Below, one piece after another: positions 45,227 through 55,605 of a DNA stretch of 64,000 nucleotides. Both the position numbers and the translations under genes were made by a program. Under the pieces are notes generated by a model. That model saw only the letters and a list, made by a program, of their open reading frames with translations, did no database searches and was not told where the DNA came from. Source of the stretch: Legionella cardiaca (GTDB lineage Bacteria > Pseudomonadota > Gammaproteobacteria > Legionellales > Legionellaceae); assembly GCF_029026145.1 (NCBI RefSeq), contig NZ_CP119078.1, forward strand, positions 2,642,501-2,706,500, in the 5' to 3' direction. Numbering within the stretch: the first letter of the stretch is position 1; each line of letters starts with the position of its first letter.

Positions 45227-48055
45227 TCATGATTTCGCAAGGAGCGGCTTTAAAAATTGCCCCGTATAGGAGTTCTGACAACGTGCAACCTCTTCCGGCG
45301 TTCCCGTTGCAATGATTTGCCCGCCCTTGCTACCTCCTTCAGGACCCAGATCAATGATCCAATCGGCTGTTTTGATAACATCAAGATTATGCTCAATGAT
45401 AATAATCGTGTTCCCTTGATCACGTAAGCGGAATAAAACACTCAATAACTGTTTAGTGTCATGGAAATGGAGGCCTGTTGTTGGTTCATCTAGAATATAA
45501 AGCGTATTGCCTGTATCTCTTTTAGATAACTCTCGAGCTAGTTTTATACGTTGCGCCTCACCGCCAGATAGCGTTGTTGCACTCTGCCCCAAGCGAATGT
45601 AAGAAAGTCCGACGTCTATTAACGTTTGGCATTTTCTCGCCAAAATAGGGATTGCATCGAAAAAAACACGTGCATCTTCAACAGTCATATCTAGAATTTC
45701 GTGAATATTTTTACCCTTATATTGAATTTCTAAAGTCTCTCTGTTGTAGCGTTTTCCTTTACAGACATCACAAGCTACATAAATATCTGGAAGAAAATGC
45801 ATTTCCACTTTAATCAGACCATCTCCTTGGCATGCTTCACAACGTCCACCTCGCACATTAAAACTAAAGCGTCCGGGTTGATAACCACGTGCCCTTGCCT
45901 CGGGTGTACCTGAAAATAACTCGCGAATAGGGGTAAAAAGACCTGTATAGGTTGCAGGATTTGAACGGGGTGTTCGTCCAATTGGACTTTGATCAATATC
46001 AATCACTTTATCACAAAGTTCTAATCCCTTAATTTCCTGCAGAGCACCAGGGGTAAGAAGGCTTGCACGGTTTAATTTATTAGCCGCAATTGGATAAAGC
46101 GTATCATTAATTAAACTGGATTTCCCAGAACCAGAAACGCCGGTAACACAGGTAATCAACCCTAAAGGAATACTTACCGTAACATTGTGTAGGTTATTAC
46201 ACCTTACTCCAATCAAATGAAGTAAACGCTCTTTATCTACAGGAAAACGATTTTCTGGCACAGGAATCGATTGAATACCGGCTAAGTATTGACCTGTTAA
46301 TGATTGTTTATTTGCCATAATTTCCTTGGGCGCTCCTTGAGCCACAATCTGCCCACCATGAATGCCAGCACCAGGACCAATATCCAACACAAAATCAGCA
46401 GCGCGAATTGCATCTTCATCGTGTTCGACCACAATGACAGTATTGCCTAGATTACGAAGATGCAACAAAGTTCTTAACAGCCTATCATTATCTCGTTGGT
46501 GTAAACCTATTGAAGGCTCATCAAGAATATACATGACCCCCACTAAACCTGAACCTATCTGACTAGCCAAGCGAATACGTTGAGCCTCTCCTCCTGATAA
46601 GGTTTCGGCGCTTCGTGTAAGCGATAAGTAATCCAGTCCCACATTAACTAAAAAGCCCAAACGCTCAACAATTTCCTTATTAATCTTGGCAGCTATTTCA
46701 CCCCGGTAACCGGTTAATTGTAAATTTTTAAAAAAATCATGCGCTTGTTCGATGGGATAGGCAGTAATCTCAGGTAAATTTTTATCAGCGACAAAAACAT
46801 GACGCGCTTCTTCTCTAAGCCTTGTACCCTGACAGGCTTCGCAAGGGCGTGACGAGAGGTATTTTGCTAATTCTTCCCGCACCATCGATGAATCCGATTC
46901 GCGGTAGCGTCGTTGCATATTGGGAATAACGCCTTCAAAACTATGTCTTTTTGACATAAAGCCGCCATGCGGCCGCTGATAATGAAACTCGATTACTTCT
47001 TGATCGCTACCATAGAGAATAATTTTCTGAATAGCATCTGGTAAATCACAAAATGGGGTTTCTATATCAAAATTGAAATGACGAGCTAAAGACTCTAACA
47101 TGGGATAATAATAGGTTGTTTTTTTATCCCAACCCCGAATAGCACCATTGGCTAAACTTGCTGTTGCATCATGAACAACTCGCTCCGGATCAAAAAATTG
47201 ATTAACCCCTAAACCATCACAAGAAGGACAAGCTCCCATCGGATTATTAAAAGAGAAGAGTCTTGGTTCTAATTCGCTTAAACTATAGCCACATTCAGAG
47301 CAGGCAAACTTCGATGAAAAAACAAGCTCGCTAAAATCATTATCTACCGCAGAAACAATTACTAACCCATCGGCGAGATTTAAAGCATTTTCAAACGACT
47401 CACTCAGACGCTGAGCTAAATCCTTGCGAACTTTAAAGCGATCAATAACCACTTCAATCGTATGTTTTTGTCGTAAACTTAGCTTCGGCGGTTCATCCAA
47501 TTCGTAAATTTCACCATCAATACGCGCTCGTACATAGCCCTGTGCCTGCAATTGTTGTAGCAGTTGCACATGCTCCCCTTTACGTTCGCGAATGACAGGA
47601 GCAAGAATCATGGCTTTAGCACCCTCAGGCAAGGCTAAAACCTGATCGACCATTTGACTAATTGTTTGTGCATGGAGACTTATACCATGATTAGGGCAAC
47701 GAGGTTCGCCAACCCGAGCAAATAAAAGACGTAAATAATCATAAATTTCAGTAATCGTACCTACTGTCGAGCGCGGATTATGCGAGGTTGCTTTTTGTTC
47801 AATGGATATTGCCGGAGATAAACCCTCGATAGAATCCACCTCAGGTTTTTCCATCATCGATAAAAATTGACGTGCATAGGCCGATAACGACTCAACATAA
47901 CGACGTTGTCCTTCAGCATACAAGGTATCGAATGCTAAAGAGGATTTACCAGAACCTGAAAGTCCGGTAATCACAGTTAATTGATTACGAGGAATCTCAA
48001 CGTCAATATTTTTTAAATTGTGCGTTTTCGCGCCGCGAATACTGATGTAGTGCAT
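45227..48055 (-). CDS. uvrA: Excinuclease ABC subunit A
   Basis: Damage-recognition ATPase of nucleotide excision repair. The 942-residue protein contains both ABC modules (Walker [16 protein letters not shown] and [15 protein letters not shown], signatures [12 protein letters not shown] and [12 protein letters not shown]), the zinc fingers CSECGYSL...CPSCDGLG and CEACQGDGL...[10 protein letters not shown], and normal length. No LexA box is visible before the start, in keeping with the absence of a classical SOS system in Legionella. Confidence 0.98.
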   Translation of the reverse strand: MHYISIRGAKTHNLKNIDVEIPRNQLTVITGLSGSGKSSLAFDTLYAEGQRRYVESLSAYARQFLSMMEKPEVDSIEGLSPAISIEQKATSHNPRSTVGTITEIYDYLRLLFARVGEPRCPNHGISLHAQTISQMVDQVLALPEGAKAMILAPVIRERKGEHVQLLQQLQAQGYVRARIDGEIYELDEPPKLSLRQKHTIEVVIDRFKVRKDLAQRLSESFENALNLADGLVIVSAVDNDFSELVFSSKFACSECGYSLSELEPRLFSFNNPMGACPSCDGLGVNQFFDPERVVHDATASLANGAIRGWDKKTTYYYPMLESLARHFNFDIETPFCDLPDAIQKIILYGSDQEVIEFHYQRPHGGFMSKRHSFEGVIPNMQRRYRESDSSMVREELAKYLSSRPCEACQGTRLREEARHVFVADKNLPEITAYPIEQAHDFFKNLQLTGYRGEIAAKINKEIVERLGFLVNVGLDYLSLTRSAETLSGGEAQRIRLASQIGSGLVGVMYILDEPSIGLHQRDNDRLLRTLLHLRNLGNTVIVVEHDEDAIRAADFVLDIGPGAGIHGGQIVAQGAPKEIMANKQSLTGQYLAGIQSIPVPENRFPVDKERLLHLIGVRCNNLHNVTVSIPLGLITCVTGVSGSGKSSLINDTLYPIAANKLNRASLLTPGALQEIKGLELCDKVIDIDQSPIGRTPRSNPATYTGLFTPIRELFSGTPEARARGYQPGRFSFNVRGGRCEACQGDGLIKVEMHFLPDIYVACDVCKGKRYNRETLEIQYKGKNIHEILDMTVEDARVFFDAIPILARKCQTLIDVGLSYIRLGQSATTLSGGEAQRIKLARELSKRDTGNTLYILDEPTTGLHFHDTKQLLSVLFRLRDQGNTIIIIEHNLDVIKTADWIIDLGPEGGSKGGQIIATGTPEEVARCQNSYTGQFLKPLLAKS

Positions 48056-48164
48056 GGGCCATTTGATTCAAAAAAAACCAAATTATAGCTCTGCTATACT
48101 TTTTAAACAAACGATTCTTTAGGGACATCACCCATCATAAGGTGATAAGAGACAAGGAACTGTC

Positions 48165-48608
48165 ATGAAGCACGATCGCTTACTCCCTTTTATTCTTTTC
48201 ATCTGTTTTTTCTTACCCTCAACTCATTATGCAGATGATAAGGAGTTAAATGTCTTGTCGTGGACTCAAGAAACCCTGTTGTCTACTTTAGCTATTAGCT
48301 ATAAAACCACTCCCAATGATTTTGCTCTTATGCGAAAGCGCTATACCTTGAATGCCTGGGGAGCACTAGAGACTTTTTTTAGCGACAAAATTACGGACGT
48401 AAAGAATAAGAAACTGGTTTTACATCCTCAACCCTTTACTCAGCCTATATTGATTGAGCAAGGTGTTACATCTGGTATTCAATATTGGCGAGTGAACCAG
48501 ATTTTTATTATTCCTGAGTTAAATTCTACCTTAAATATTGTCGTTCTGGTGATTAAGGGAAATGATCCTCCCTATCTCATACAAAGTTTAAGTATGATAA
48601 GAAATTAA
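48165..48608 (+). CDS. IcmL/DotI-like secreted protein
   Basis: A 147-residue protein with a signal peptide (LLPFILFICFFLPSTHYA) and a single domain resembling the periplasmic part of IcmL/DotI: VLSWTQETLLSTLAISYKTT, the YTLNAWGALETFF stretch and YWRVNQIFIIP. IcmL is a core component of the Legionella Dot/Icm type IVB secretion system; stand-alone relatives occur in Legionella genomes with unknown roles. AAGGA precedes the ATG. It is divergent to uvrA with a possible promoter in the 109-bp gap. Confidence 0.78.
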   Translation: MKHDRLLPFILFICFFLPSTHYADDKELNVLSWTQETLLSTLAISYKTTPNDFALMRKRYTLNAWGALETFFSDKITDVKNKKLVLHPQPFTQPILIEQGVTSGIQYWRVNQIFIIPELNSTLNIVVLVIKGNDPPYLIQSLSMIRN

Positions 48609-48642
48609 TCGATAACTTTCTAAAATAAAAAGCTTATACAAT

Positions 48643-49014
48643 TCAAGTCATCATGGAATTTGATGTTTTAAGATAATGTTTACCTAATTCGTGAAGATCG
48701 ACTGAAAGTTGGAGAGAAAGATTCTTCTTAGACTCAGAGAAATAGCTATCTAGAAGTTGAAAGATTTGTTCACTCGCTTTTTGTAACACATTATCACTTC
48801 TTCCTGTCATTATTTTTATATCAAGATGAATAAAAGCATTGGCCACATGACCATTGCCAATGTAGTAAATATCGTGACAAATCGCACGACTTTTGCAACT
48901 TGCCAAATTTGTCGGTAAAGCTGACGCCAAAATAGCATGACATTGTGCGAAAAAAACACTTAGTGATTTTTTTTCACCGATATTGGAACTATATTCCAGC
49001 GTTAAATGGGGCAT
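48643..49014 (-). CDS. 5-carboxymethyl-2-hydroxymuconate isomerase-like tautomerase
   Basis: A 123-residue protein starting MPHLTLEYSSN at 49014, preceded by GGAG; a TTG 12 bp upstream is excluded because the catalytic proline must follow the initiator Met directly. This CHMI (HpcD) fold isomerises a homoprotocatechuate pathway intermediate, but no other pathway genes are nearby, so the actual substrate is uncertain. Confidence 0.85.
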   Translation of the reverse strand: MPHLTLEYSSNIGEKKSLSVFFAQCHAILASALPTNLASCKSRAICHDIYYIGNGHVANAFIHLDIKIMTGRSDNVLQKASEQIFQLLDSYFSESKKNLSLQLSVDLHELGKHYLKTSNSMMT

Positions 49015-49118
49015 CCTACTCTCCAATTTTCAAGATTCTGTAAATTGATCGGCAAAAATCTTGGTACACAAAATTAAAATGATATACTCTTGCCATGTTT
49101 TTTTAACGTAAACTTAGC

Positions 49119-49676
49119 ATGCAAGCAATACTTAATTTTTTTATCAGTATCTTTCTTACAATAGCGGTTGCCTGTGCTCACGCTGAGAGTAATTTAAAAG
49201 ACTTTGAGCAAGAATTTAGTGACTCTGTTATCACCACTAAAATTACTGCTAAATTTACTAAAAATCGTAATCTGAATCCGCTAAAAATTTATGTATCGAC
49301 TAAAGATGGAACCGTGACTTTAAAAGGTCATGTAAAAGATCGTCAAGCCTTTGTCGATGCATTGCGACTTGCCAAAATGACGAAGGGAGTTAAAGAAGTC
49401 GATGCGGATGAATTAATCATTAAACAAGTGAATACTGCTTTTACAGATGCCTACATTACCGCTAAAGTAGAGGCGGCTGTATTAAAGGCAAAAGTCTTTG
49501 ATGATGAATCAATTCCCTTAGTCGGTATTAATGCCACAACCAGCAATGGAACTGTAACTTTATCTGGTAATCTTAAGAAAGAAAAAGCCATCAGTGCCAT
49601 TATAAAAAGAGTAACGGCAATCCGTGGCGTTAAAAAAATTATTTCAAGGTTACAAGTTGACAAGGAAGCCTCATGA
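49119..49676 (+). CDS. Periplasmic protein with two BON domains (OsmY-like)
   Basis: A 185-residue protein with a signal peptide (ILNFFISIFLTIAVACAHA) and two BON domains: residues about 35-100 (ITTKITAKFTKN ... GTVTLKGHVKDRQAF) and 110-180 (ITAKVEAAVLKA ... GTVTLSGNLKKEKA). BON domains bind phospholipid or envelope components, and OsmY-type proteins respond to stress. It overlaps the next gene by 4 bp (ATGA). Confidence 0.9.
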   Translation: MQAILNFFISIFLTIAVACAHAESNLKDFEQEFSDSVITTKITAKFTKNRNLNPLKIYVSTKDGTVTLKGHVKDRQAFVDALRLAKMTKGVKEVDADELIIKQVNTAFTDAYITAKVEAAVLKAKVFDDESIPLVGINATTSNGTVTLSGNLKKEKAISAIIKRVTAIRGVKKIISRLQVDKEAS

Positions 49677-50143
49677 AAACTCTCACGCGCTTTAAGTTAT
49701 TTCTCTGGTCTTTTGGACATTTTAAAGTGCCTCTGATTGGCCATTTAAGACCAAAATTAATTAAACTTGACGCGCAGGAAATTGTCGTAAAACTTCCTTT
49801 AAGTCGACGCAGCAAAAACCATCTTAACTCGATGTATTTTGGCGCCTTGGCAGTAGGTGCCGACCTTGCAGGTGGCATGCATAGTTTTTATCATGCAGAA
49901 CAGGCTAATTTAAAGGTATCTGTTGCTTTTAAATCATTTCAGGCTCAATTTTTACGTCGCCCAGAAACAGATGTTTATTTTATTTGTGCTCAAGGAGAAC
50001 TTGTAAAAGCAATGATTGAGGAATCAAAAGCGACAGGACAACGCGTTAATAAACCAATAGAAATTAAAGCGGTTATTCATTACTCCGACAATCCTGAAGA
50101 GGTAGCCAATTTTATTCTGGAACTCTCTGTAAAAGTTATCTAG
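49673..50143 (+). CDS. DUF4442 hotdog-fold thioesterase-like protein
   Basis: A 156-residue protein with the hotdog core NHLNSMYFGALAVGADLAGG and VSVAFKSFQAQFLRRPETDV, typical of DUF4442/YiiD-like thioesterases. Start is in a 4-bp overlap with the BON gene, so the two are translated together. Substrate unknown. Confidence 0.83.
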   Translation: MKTLTRFKLFLWSFGHFKVPLIGHLRPKLIKLDAQEIVVKLPLSRRSKNHLNSMYFGALAVGADLAGGMHSFYHAEQANLKVSVAFKSFQAQFLRRPETDVYFICAQGELVKAMIEESKATGQRVNKPIEIKAVIHYSDNPEEVANFILELSVKVI

Positions 50144-50260
50144 AACAAAAAAATCAGCGCTTTGCTTTCGCGGATAACATACGCTTACAGACGGTCTTGC
50201 ATTCAAAATTACCAGAATGGATTAAACTATATTTACGCCATCAATAATTAAGGAAAAAAT

Positions 50261-50626
50261 ATGTTTATTTTAAGACATATTTTGGCAGTCACATTGATTA
50301 TTACTCCTTTTAGCTATGTACTCGCCCATTCTTTTGTTAATTCACGGGCTAATGATTATATTGATTCCATAAAAAAAGTGCTTAAACAATGCTATGATCA
50401 AGAAAAAGAACTCAATGCTGATTTGTCGCGATGTGTTGGCAATGCTTTAGGAAAAACGCCAAACCCATATAATTACAAAGTGCGTATAAATGCCGAATCG
50501 AAAACATCCAGTAGTCTATTATTAACACTTAGTAATACTGGAGAGGAAATAAGCTGTCTTCTTTCTATTAAGCCTACAGGTAGTGCTGACGCGCAAATTG
50601 AAGTTATAGTCTGCGATTACGATTAG
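50261..50626 (+). CDS. Small secreted protein, unknown function
   Basis: A 121-residue protein with a signal peptide (ILAVTLIITPFSYVLA) and a mature domain with four Cys (QCYD, SRCVG, ISCLL, IVCDYD) likely forming disulfides. AAGGAAAAA precedes the ATG. No family recognised. Confidence 0.75.
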   Translation: MFILRHILAVTLIITPFSYVLAHSFVNSRANDYIDSIKKVLKQCYDQEKELNADLSRCVGNALGKTPNPYNYKVRINAESKTSSSLLLTLSNTGEEISCLLSIKPTGSADAQIEVIVCDYD

Positions 50627-50650
50627 GACGGGTTGACAATTTATTCTCGT

Positions 50651-50680
50651 CGCCTACGTGCCGCGGCTCGCGACCTCCAG
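50651..50680. repeat. GC-rich remnant related to the 39.8-kb element
   Basis: CGCCTACGTGCCGCGGCTCG stands out in AT-rich intergenic DNA and resembles the complement of the core at 39838-39860 (both contain ACGT[GA]CCGCGGCT). Probably a decayed copy of a dispersed non-coding repeat. Confidence 0.4.
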
Positions 50681-50798
50681 AAATGATCAAGTTAAAGTTG
50701 AAGCACATTCATTGCTCTCTATTAATTAATAATCATAAATTTGCAATCATGATTAATTTATAAATAAAATGAGATTCTGATTTATAAAGAATTTAATA

Positions 50799-52094
50799 AT
50801 GAATTTGGGCTATTGGCAACGTGCTGCCTTTTTATTTCTGCTGTTTACCTACAGTCTGTTATTTTATTTTATTTTGACCTTTCAACAAGGGATTGATTTC
50901 GCTTCCTTTTACTCAGCCTCGCAAACACTAACAATAGGGAATAACCCTTATCAGACTTTATTTGCCACTTATTTACCTGTCGCTAAAAAACTTGCAGCTA
51001 ATTTAAATCCTCCAATTGTATTAATTTTATTTAATCCCTTAGTACAATTTGACTATAACACTGCCCTAACAATTTGGTGGCTGGTTTCCTTATTTTTAGG
51101 ATTAATTGCTGCTCATTTTACGTTCAAACATGTTTTTTCACCGGATTTTTTAAAAAAAAATCGGGCTACTCTTTATCTTCTCTATCTATCCTTTTTTGCC
51201 ACGATGATGGATACAGCTATTACACAACTCGGCGCATTACTATTCTTCTGTATTATGCTCGGCTATCATTTCTATCTTAGAAAAAACGATTATTTGGCAG
51301 GATTACTATGGGGAATAATCATCGCGATGAAACTTTTCCCAGCATTATTATTTCTTTACGCGCTGCATCAAAAACGCTATAAAGTTTTTGCATTCACGTT
51401 ATTCATTACGTTGTTGCTGTCGATTTTTCCTTTATTGCTCTACGGTAAAGCTATTTATCAAGATTATTTTTCAATGATGGCTGAAGTAATGTGGTATGGC
51501 GATAGTTGGAACGCATCGCTCTATGGCTTTCTCTTTCGTGTATTTATGGACGCTAACGATAAAATGCAAAGTCATCTATGGCTTAACTTACTTTATGGCG
51601 TTTTATTTATTGTTTTTCTTTTGTGGTACTTAAAAACCCTTATTAAAACCCCAGTTATGGTTAAACAGTCTTTTGCTTTAACTTTAGCCATGATGTTATT
51701 TCTAAGCCCTTTTGGTTGGCTTTATTATTTTTCACTCTTAATTTTTTCGCTGGCATTTACTTGGAGTATTATTTTTAGTGAAGAGGGGAACAATAAGGCC
51801 AAACTATTATGGCTCATGAGTTTATTTCTACTTAATTTTCCTATGGACTATCTTTCAAGCAAAAAAATGTTAACGTTAAGTAGCAAGCTCTTTTTAAATT
51901 CATTTTATTTCTATGGATTATTCATTCATCTCTACCTTCTTGGCACTCAAAAAGCAACTCAAATGCAAAGGAAATCCCCACGCCATACAAACTTCAACTA
52001 TTTACCGATTATTAGCATTATTTTTGGTTTTGGGCTTTTAGTTCCCATTCTTAGTTTTATCGGCCGACTTTTTGATATTGACTGGTCTAATTAA
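50799..52094 (+). CDS. GT87-type (DUF2029) membrane glycosyltransferase
   Basis: A 431-residue polytopic protein with about ten hydrophobic helices. GIDFASFYSASQTLTIGNNP near residue 30 is the first-loop signature of GT-C mannosyl/arabinofuranosyl transferases, with the Asp of DF the likely catalytic residue; AGLLWGIIIAMKLFPALLFL is also typical. It uses a polyprenyl-phosphate sugar donor in the family. It lies 120 bp before the amidoligase cluster on the same strand, but co-function is not established. Confidence 0.85.
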   Translation: MNLGYWQRAAFLFLLFTYSLLFYFILTFQQGIDFASFYSASQTLTIGNNPYQTLFATYLPVAKKLAANLNPPIVLILFNPLVQFDYNTALTIWWLVSLFLGLIAAHFTFKHVFSPDFLKKNRATLYLLYLSFFATMMDTAITQLGALLFFCIMLGYHFYLRKNDYLAGLLWGIIIAMKLFPALLFLYALHQKRYKVFAFTLFITLLLSIFPLLLYGKAIYQDYFSMMAEVMWYGDSWNASLYGFLFRVFMDANDKMQSHLWLNLLYGVLFIVFLLWYLKTLIKTPVMVKQSFALTLAMMLFLSPFGWLYYFSLLIFSLAFTWSIIFSEEGNNKAKLLWLMSLFLLNFPMDYLSSKKMLTLSSKLFLNSFYFYGLFIHLYLLGTQKATQMQRKSPRHTNFNYLPIISIIFGFGLLVPILSFIGRLFDIDWSN

Positions 52095-52214
52095 CCTATT
52101 GAAAACAAATAATTTTTTAATTTTATACTCTAAAATGATGATTGACAAATCTCTGTTCGAGGTCTAACGTTAAACCCATAGCAGATAATTACTTTTGTTC
52201 AACTTAAGCTAACC

Positions 52215-52934
52215 ATGATTGATTTGACCATTCATACCCAGCCAGACGATGAAACCTGTGGTCCTACCAGTTTACATGCAATTTATCGTTATTATGGGTT
52301 GAATCTGGATCTTCCTGATGTAATAAAAAATGTAGAGCGCTCGCTTTCTGGCGGCACACTGGCTCCTATGCTAGGAAAGCATGCCTTACTGAATGGGTTT
52401 CAAGTGATTCTTTACATCAATAATCTAAATATCTTTGATCCAACTTGGTTTGACTTCGAACAAGGAAAGGCTTGTCAACATTTACTGCGCATTAAATTAA
52501 ATGCTCAAATGAAACATAAAAAAACCAAAGGTATTCTGCAGGCAAGCCAAGCTTATCTGGATTTTCTTGAATTAGGGGGAGAAGTACGCTTCCGGACTTT
52601 GAGTGTGCAACTACTCAAAGACTATTTTTCACAGAAGATTCCTATTTTAACAGGACTAAGTGCCACCTATCTTTACCGTAGCTCTCGTGAGCGCTATGTG
52701 AATAGCGAAGCAATTTATGATGATATTCGCGGTACCCCTTGCGGACATTTTGTTGTGTTATGTGGCTATGATGATAAAAAACGACTAGTCGTTGTTGCAG
52801 ACCCACATCGAGAAAACCCAATTTCTCAAGATAATTATTATAAGGTAAGCAGTAATCGTTTAATTAACGCCATCATGGTTGGAGTCTTAACCTATGATGC
52901 CAATTTAATAATAATTCAACCAAAAGAGCGCTGA
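52215..52934 (+). CDS. C39-like (papain-fold) cysteine peptidase
   Basis: A 239-residue protein with the catalytic Cys in QPDDETCGPTSLHAIYRYYG near the N-terminus, His in GTPCGHFVVLCGYD and an Asp in VVADPHRENP, the triad order of the C39/DUF3335-like group. No signal peptide. Its stop abuts the start of the ATP-grasp gene directly, so it belongs to the four-gene cluster. Such peptidases near RimK-like ligases may trim or remove ligated peptides; this is inference from context. Confidence 0.85.
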   Translation: MIDLTIHTQPDDETCGPTSLHAIYRYYGLNLDLPDVIKNVERSLSGGTLAPMLGKHALLNGFQVILYINNLNIFDPTWFDFEQGKACQHLLRIKLNAQMKHKKTKGILQASQAYLDFLELGGEVRFRTLSVQLLKDYFSQKIPILTGLSATYLYRSSRERYVNSEAIYDDIRGTPCGHFVVLCGYDDKKRLVVVADPHRENPISQDNYYKVSSNRLINAIMVGVLTYDANLIIIQPKER

Positions 52935-54389
52935 ATGGAAACATTAATTGTTACGGATGATCCCTCTGGCTGGGAATTTTTAAGTCCTCTTGCCGCCATT
53001 GTCCAGGCCTCAGAGTACTTATCAAATGAAAATTACTATCAGAGCAAATCCATCCGAGTTATTAACCTTTGTCAATCTTATAATCACCAAACAATTGGCT
53101 ATTATGTATCCTTACTTGCACATGCCAGAGATCATAAAGCTATTCCATCGGTACACAGCATTCAAGATGCACTTAATGCAGAATTGTCTAAATTTATTTC
53201 TCAGGATGTCGATGAAGAAATTCAACATAGTCTGAATGATATTAAAGCGGAAGAATTTGTTTTAAGCTTATATTTCGGACAAAATATGGCGAAATGCCAC
53301 TCAAACCTCGCCAAAAAACTGCATGGTTTATTTCCTTTACCTTTAATGCGGTTTACTCTAGAAAAGAAAAAACAATGGCGAATCAAAACATTACACGTTT
53401 TGTCCCTAACTGAAATTCCTGAGCATCATCGGGAATTCATGCAACAAGCGGCCGAAAGTTACCTATCTAAAAAACGCTTCCATCAATGGCGTAAAAAACA
53501 ACGCTTCCATGATCTGGCTATTTTAATTGATCCAGGCGAACCTAATGCGCCCTCGAATAAGAAAGCATTGGATATCTTTGCAAATACGGGGGAAGCAATG
53601 GGGTTGAATGTTGATTTCATTGAAAAATGTGACACGAAATCACTTGCTGAATATGACGCCCTGTTTATTCGAGCCACAACTTCTGTGAATCATTATACTT
53701 ATCGCATGGCAAGACGTGCCGCACAAGAAAATCTAGTGGTTATCGATGACCCTCAATCAATTATCAAATGCAGTAATAAGGTATACTTGGCTGAATTGAT
53801 GCGTAGTCATCAAATCTTAACTCCAGAAACAATCTTTATTAGCAAGTTTGACAAAGAAATACCTGATGTTAAATTCCCTTGTGTGCTAAAAAGACCTGAT
53901 AGTGCTTTCTCTCACGGTGTTATTAAACTTGACGACAGTAAGGCACTACAAAAATCACTGACACAATTTTTTAAAATTTCTGATTTAGTTTTAATTCAAC
54001 CGTTTATTCCAACTGAATACGATTGGCGTATTGGCATTCTAGATAACAAACCAATTTTTGCCTGTCGCTACTATATGGCGAAAAACCATTGGCAAATTTA
54101 CAATTGGGATGCCATAAAAGATAAACGCGAAGGAGCAACAGAAACCATTCCTCTTCACGATGTTCCTGAAGCCATAATAAAAACAGCCTTAAAATGTACT
54201 CGCTTGATTGGTGATGGATTATATGGGGTTGATATAAAAAGCCAAGGTGATAAGCATTATGTAATTGAAGTCAATGATAATCCCAATATTGACTTTGGTA
54301 TTGAAGATAAAATTCTAGGCGAATCCCTCTATCAACATGTCATGAGTGTATTTTTGCAACGTATTCGCAGGAAGCATGGCTATGTCTAA
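52935..54389 (+). CDS. RimK-like ATP-grasp ligase with N-terminal extension
   Basis: A 484-residue protein: an N-terminal RimK-like (RLAN-type) domain of about 190 residues, then a region LAILIDPGEPNAPSNKKALD, then an ATP-grasp ligase (about 285-470) with FPCVLKRPDSAFSHGVIKL, EYDWRIGIL, GDGLYGVDI and the metal motif VIEVNDNPNID. ATP-grasp enzymes form amide bonds through acyl phosphates; RimK itself adds glutamates to S6. No ribosomal-protein gene is adjacent, and the partners (GCS2 ligase, formylglutamate amidohydrolase, peptidase) suggest a small peptide or protein-tag product. Confidence 0.88.
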   Translation: METLIVTDDPSGWEFLSPLAAIVQASEYLSNENYYQSKSIRVINLCQSYNHQTIGYYVSLLAHARDHKAIPSVHSIQDALNAELSKFISQDVDEEIQHSLNDIKAEEFVLSLYFGQNMAKCHSNLAKKLHGLFPLPLMRFTLEKKKQWRIKTLHVLSLTEIPEHHREFMQQAAESYLSKKRFHQWRKKQRFHDLAILIDPGEPNAPSNKKALDIFANTGEAMGLNVDFIEKCDTKSLAEYDALFIRATTSVNHYTYRMARRAAQENLVVIDDPQSIIKCSNKVYLAELMRSHQILTPETIFISKFDKEIPDVKFPCVLKRPDSAFSHGVIKLDDSKALQKSLTQFFKISDLVLIQPFIPTEYDWRIGILDNKPIFACRYYMAKNHWQIYNWDAIKDKREGATETIPLHDVPEAIIKTALKCTRLIGDGLYGVDIKSQGDKHYVIEVNDNPNIDFGIEDKILGESLYQHVMSVFLQRIRRKHGYV

Positions 54390-55605
54390 TTACCCTATTT
54401 TTTCTGTACTTGGAATTGAAATTGAATACATGCTGGTGGATCGCCATCATTTAAACGTGCAACCACGAAGTGATCTGATTCTACAGGCCTTAGGTGGTCA
54501 ACTCGCAAATGAGATAGTATTGGAAGACATTGCTATCAGTAATGAATTGGTAATGCATGTACTTGAATTAAAAAATAACGGTCCCAAACCACCCAATGCC
54601 CCAATTGCCAAGCAATTTCAACATGCCATAGAACAACTTCAGCCTATACTGAATGCTCATGACCTACAGTTGCTACCAACGGGGGCACATCCGTGGATGG
54701 ATCCACTTAAAGAAACAAAACGCTGGCCGCATGGTAATCGTGATATTTATCAGCAATTTGATACTATTTTTAATTGCCAAGGTCATGGCTGGGCAAATTT
54801 ACAGAGTATGCACGTTAATTTGCCTTTTGCTAATGATGAGGAATTTAGCCAGTTACACAATGCTATTCGTTTAATTTTGCCACTATTGCCGGCTTTAGCC
54901 GCTAGCACGCCCTTTCTGGATGGTAAAAAAACAGGCCTGAAGGATTCTCGTTTATATTATTACGGGAAAAATCAGCAAAGTATTCCGCTTATCAGTGGTG
55001 ATATTATCCCCGAATTTATTCGCAGCGAAGCCCAATATCGCCAGGATATTTTGGCGCCAATGTATCAAGCAATTAGCGCTTTCGATCCACAGGGAATTTT
55101 GCAGTATGAATGGCTCAACTCCAGAGCAGCGATACCCAAATTTGAATACAAAGCCATTGAAATTCGTATTCTTGATTCTCAAGAATGTGTCCAGGCAGAC
55201 ATTGCTATCGCCTTGGCCATTCATGCTATCTTAAAATATTGGCAAAATAATTCTGCTTATTACTTAGATAATCCTTGTGAAACTCAACGCTTAAAGGGCG
55301 TGTATGATCAAGTTGTTAAGAGCGGTTTCACCGTACCCATTGACGATAGTGAATTATGTAAACAGTGGCAGCTGCCCAGACGTACAATGACCAGTCGCGA
55401 TGTTTGGTCATCCCTGCTTGAAAGAGTAAGTAGCGAGCTTGATCGTGACACGCAGCGGGTATTGGAATTTATTTTAAGTCAGGGGAGTTTAAGTGAACGT
55501 CTCTTAAGTGCTTGCGGTAATGATATTCAGCAATCTACATTGCTCCATGTTTACCGACAGCTTTCCCATTGTTTATTGACTAACCAGATGTTTAATCCAG
55601 CATGA
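54376..55605 (+). CDS. GCS2-family carboxylate-amine ligase (glutamate-cysteine ligase-like)
   Basis: A 409-residue member of the GCS2/YbdK group: LGIEIEYMLVDRHHLNVQPR with the metal-binding Glu pair, HGWANLQSMHVNLPF, and IEIRILDSQECVQAD. It starts at 54376 with AGGAAG upstream, overlapping the ATP-grasp gene by 14 bp; an ATG two codons later is also possible. These enzymes ligate an amino acid to a glutamate-type carboxylate; a true glutathione role is unlikely given the cluster and the family. Confidence 0.87.
   Translation: MAMSNYPIFSVLGIEIEYMLVDRHHLNVQPRSDLILQALGGQLANEIVLEDIAISNELVMHVLELKNNGPKPPNAPIAKQFQHAIEQLQPILNAHDLQLLPTGAHPWMDPLKETKRWPHGNRDIYQQFDTIFNCQGHGWANLQSMHVNLPFANDEEFSQLHNAIRLILPLLPALAASTPFLDGKKTGLKDSRLYYYGKNQQSIPLISGDIIPEFIRSEAQYRQDILAPMYQAISAFDPQGILQYEWLNSRAAIPKFEYKAIEIRILDSQECVQADIAIALAIHAILKYWQNNSAYYLDNPCETQRLKGVYDQVVKSGFTVPIDDSELCKQWQLPRRTMTSRDVWSSLLERVSSELDRDTQRVLEFILSQGSLSERLLSACGNDIQQSTLLHVYRQLSHCLLTNQMFNPA

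Noticed and set aside
48056-48164. LexA/SOS box upstream of uvrA
   Set aside because: No CTG-N10-CAG palindrome was seen.
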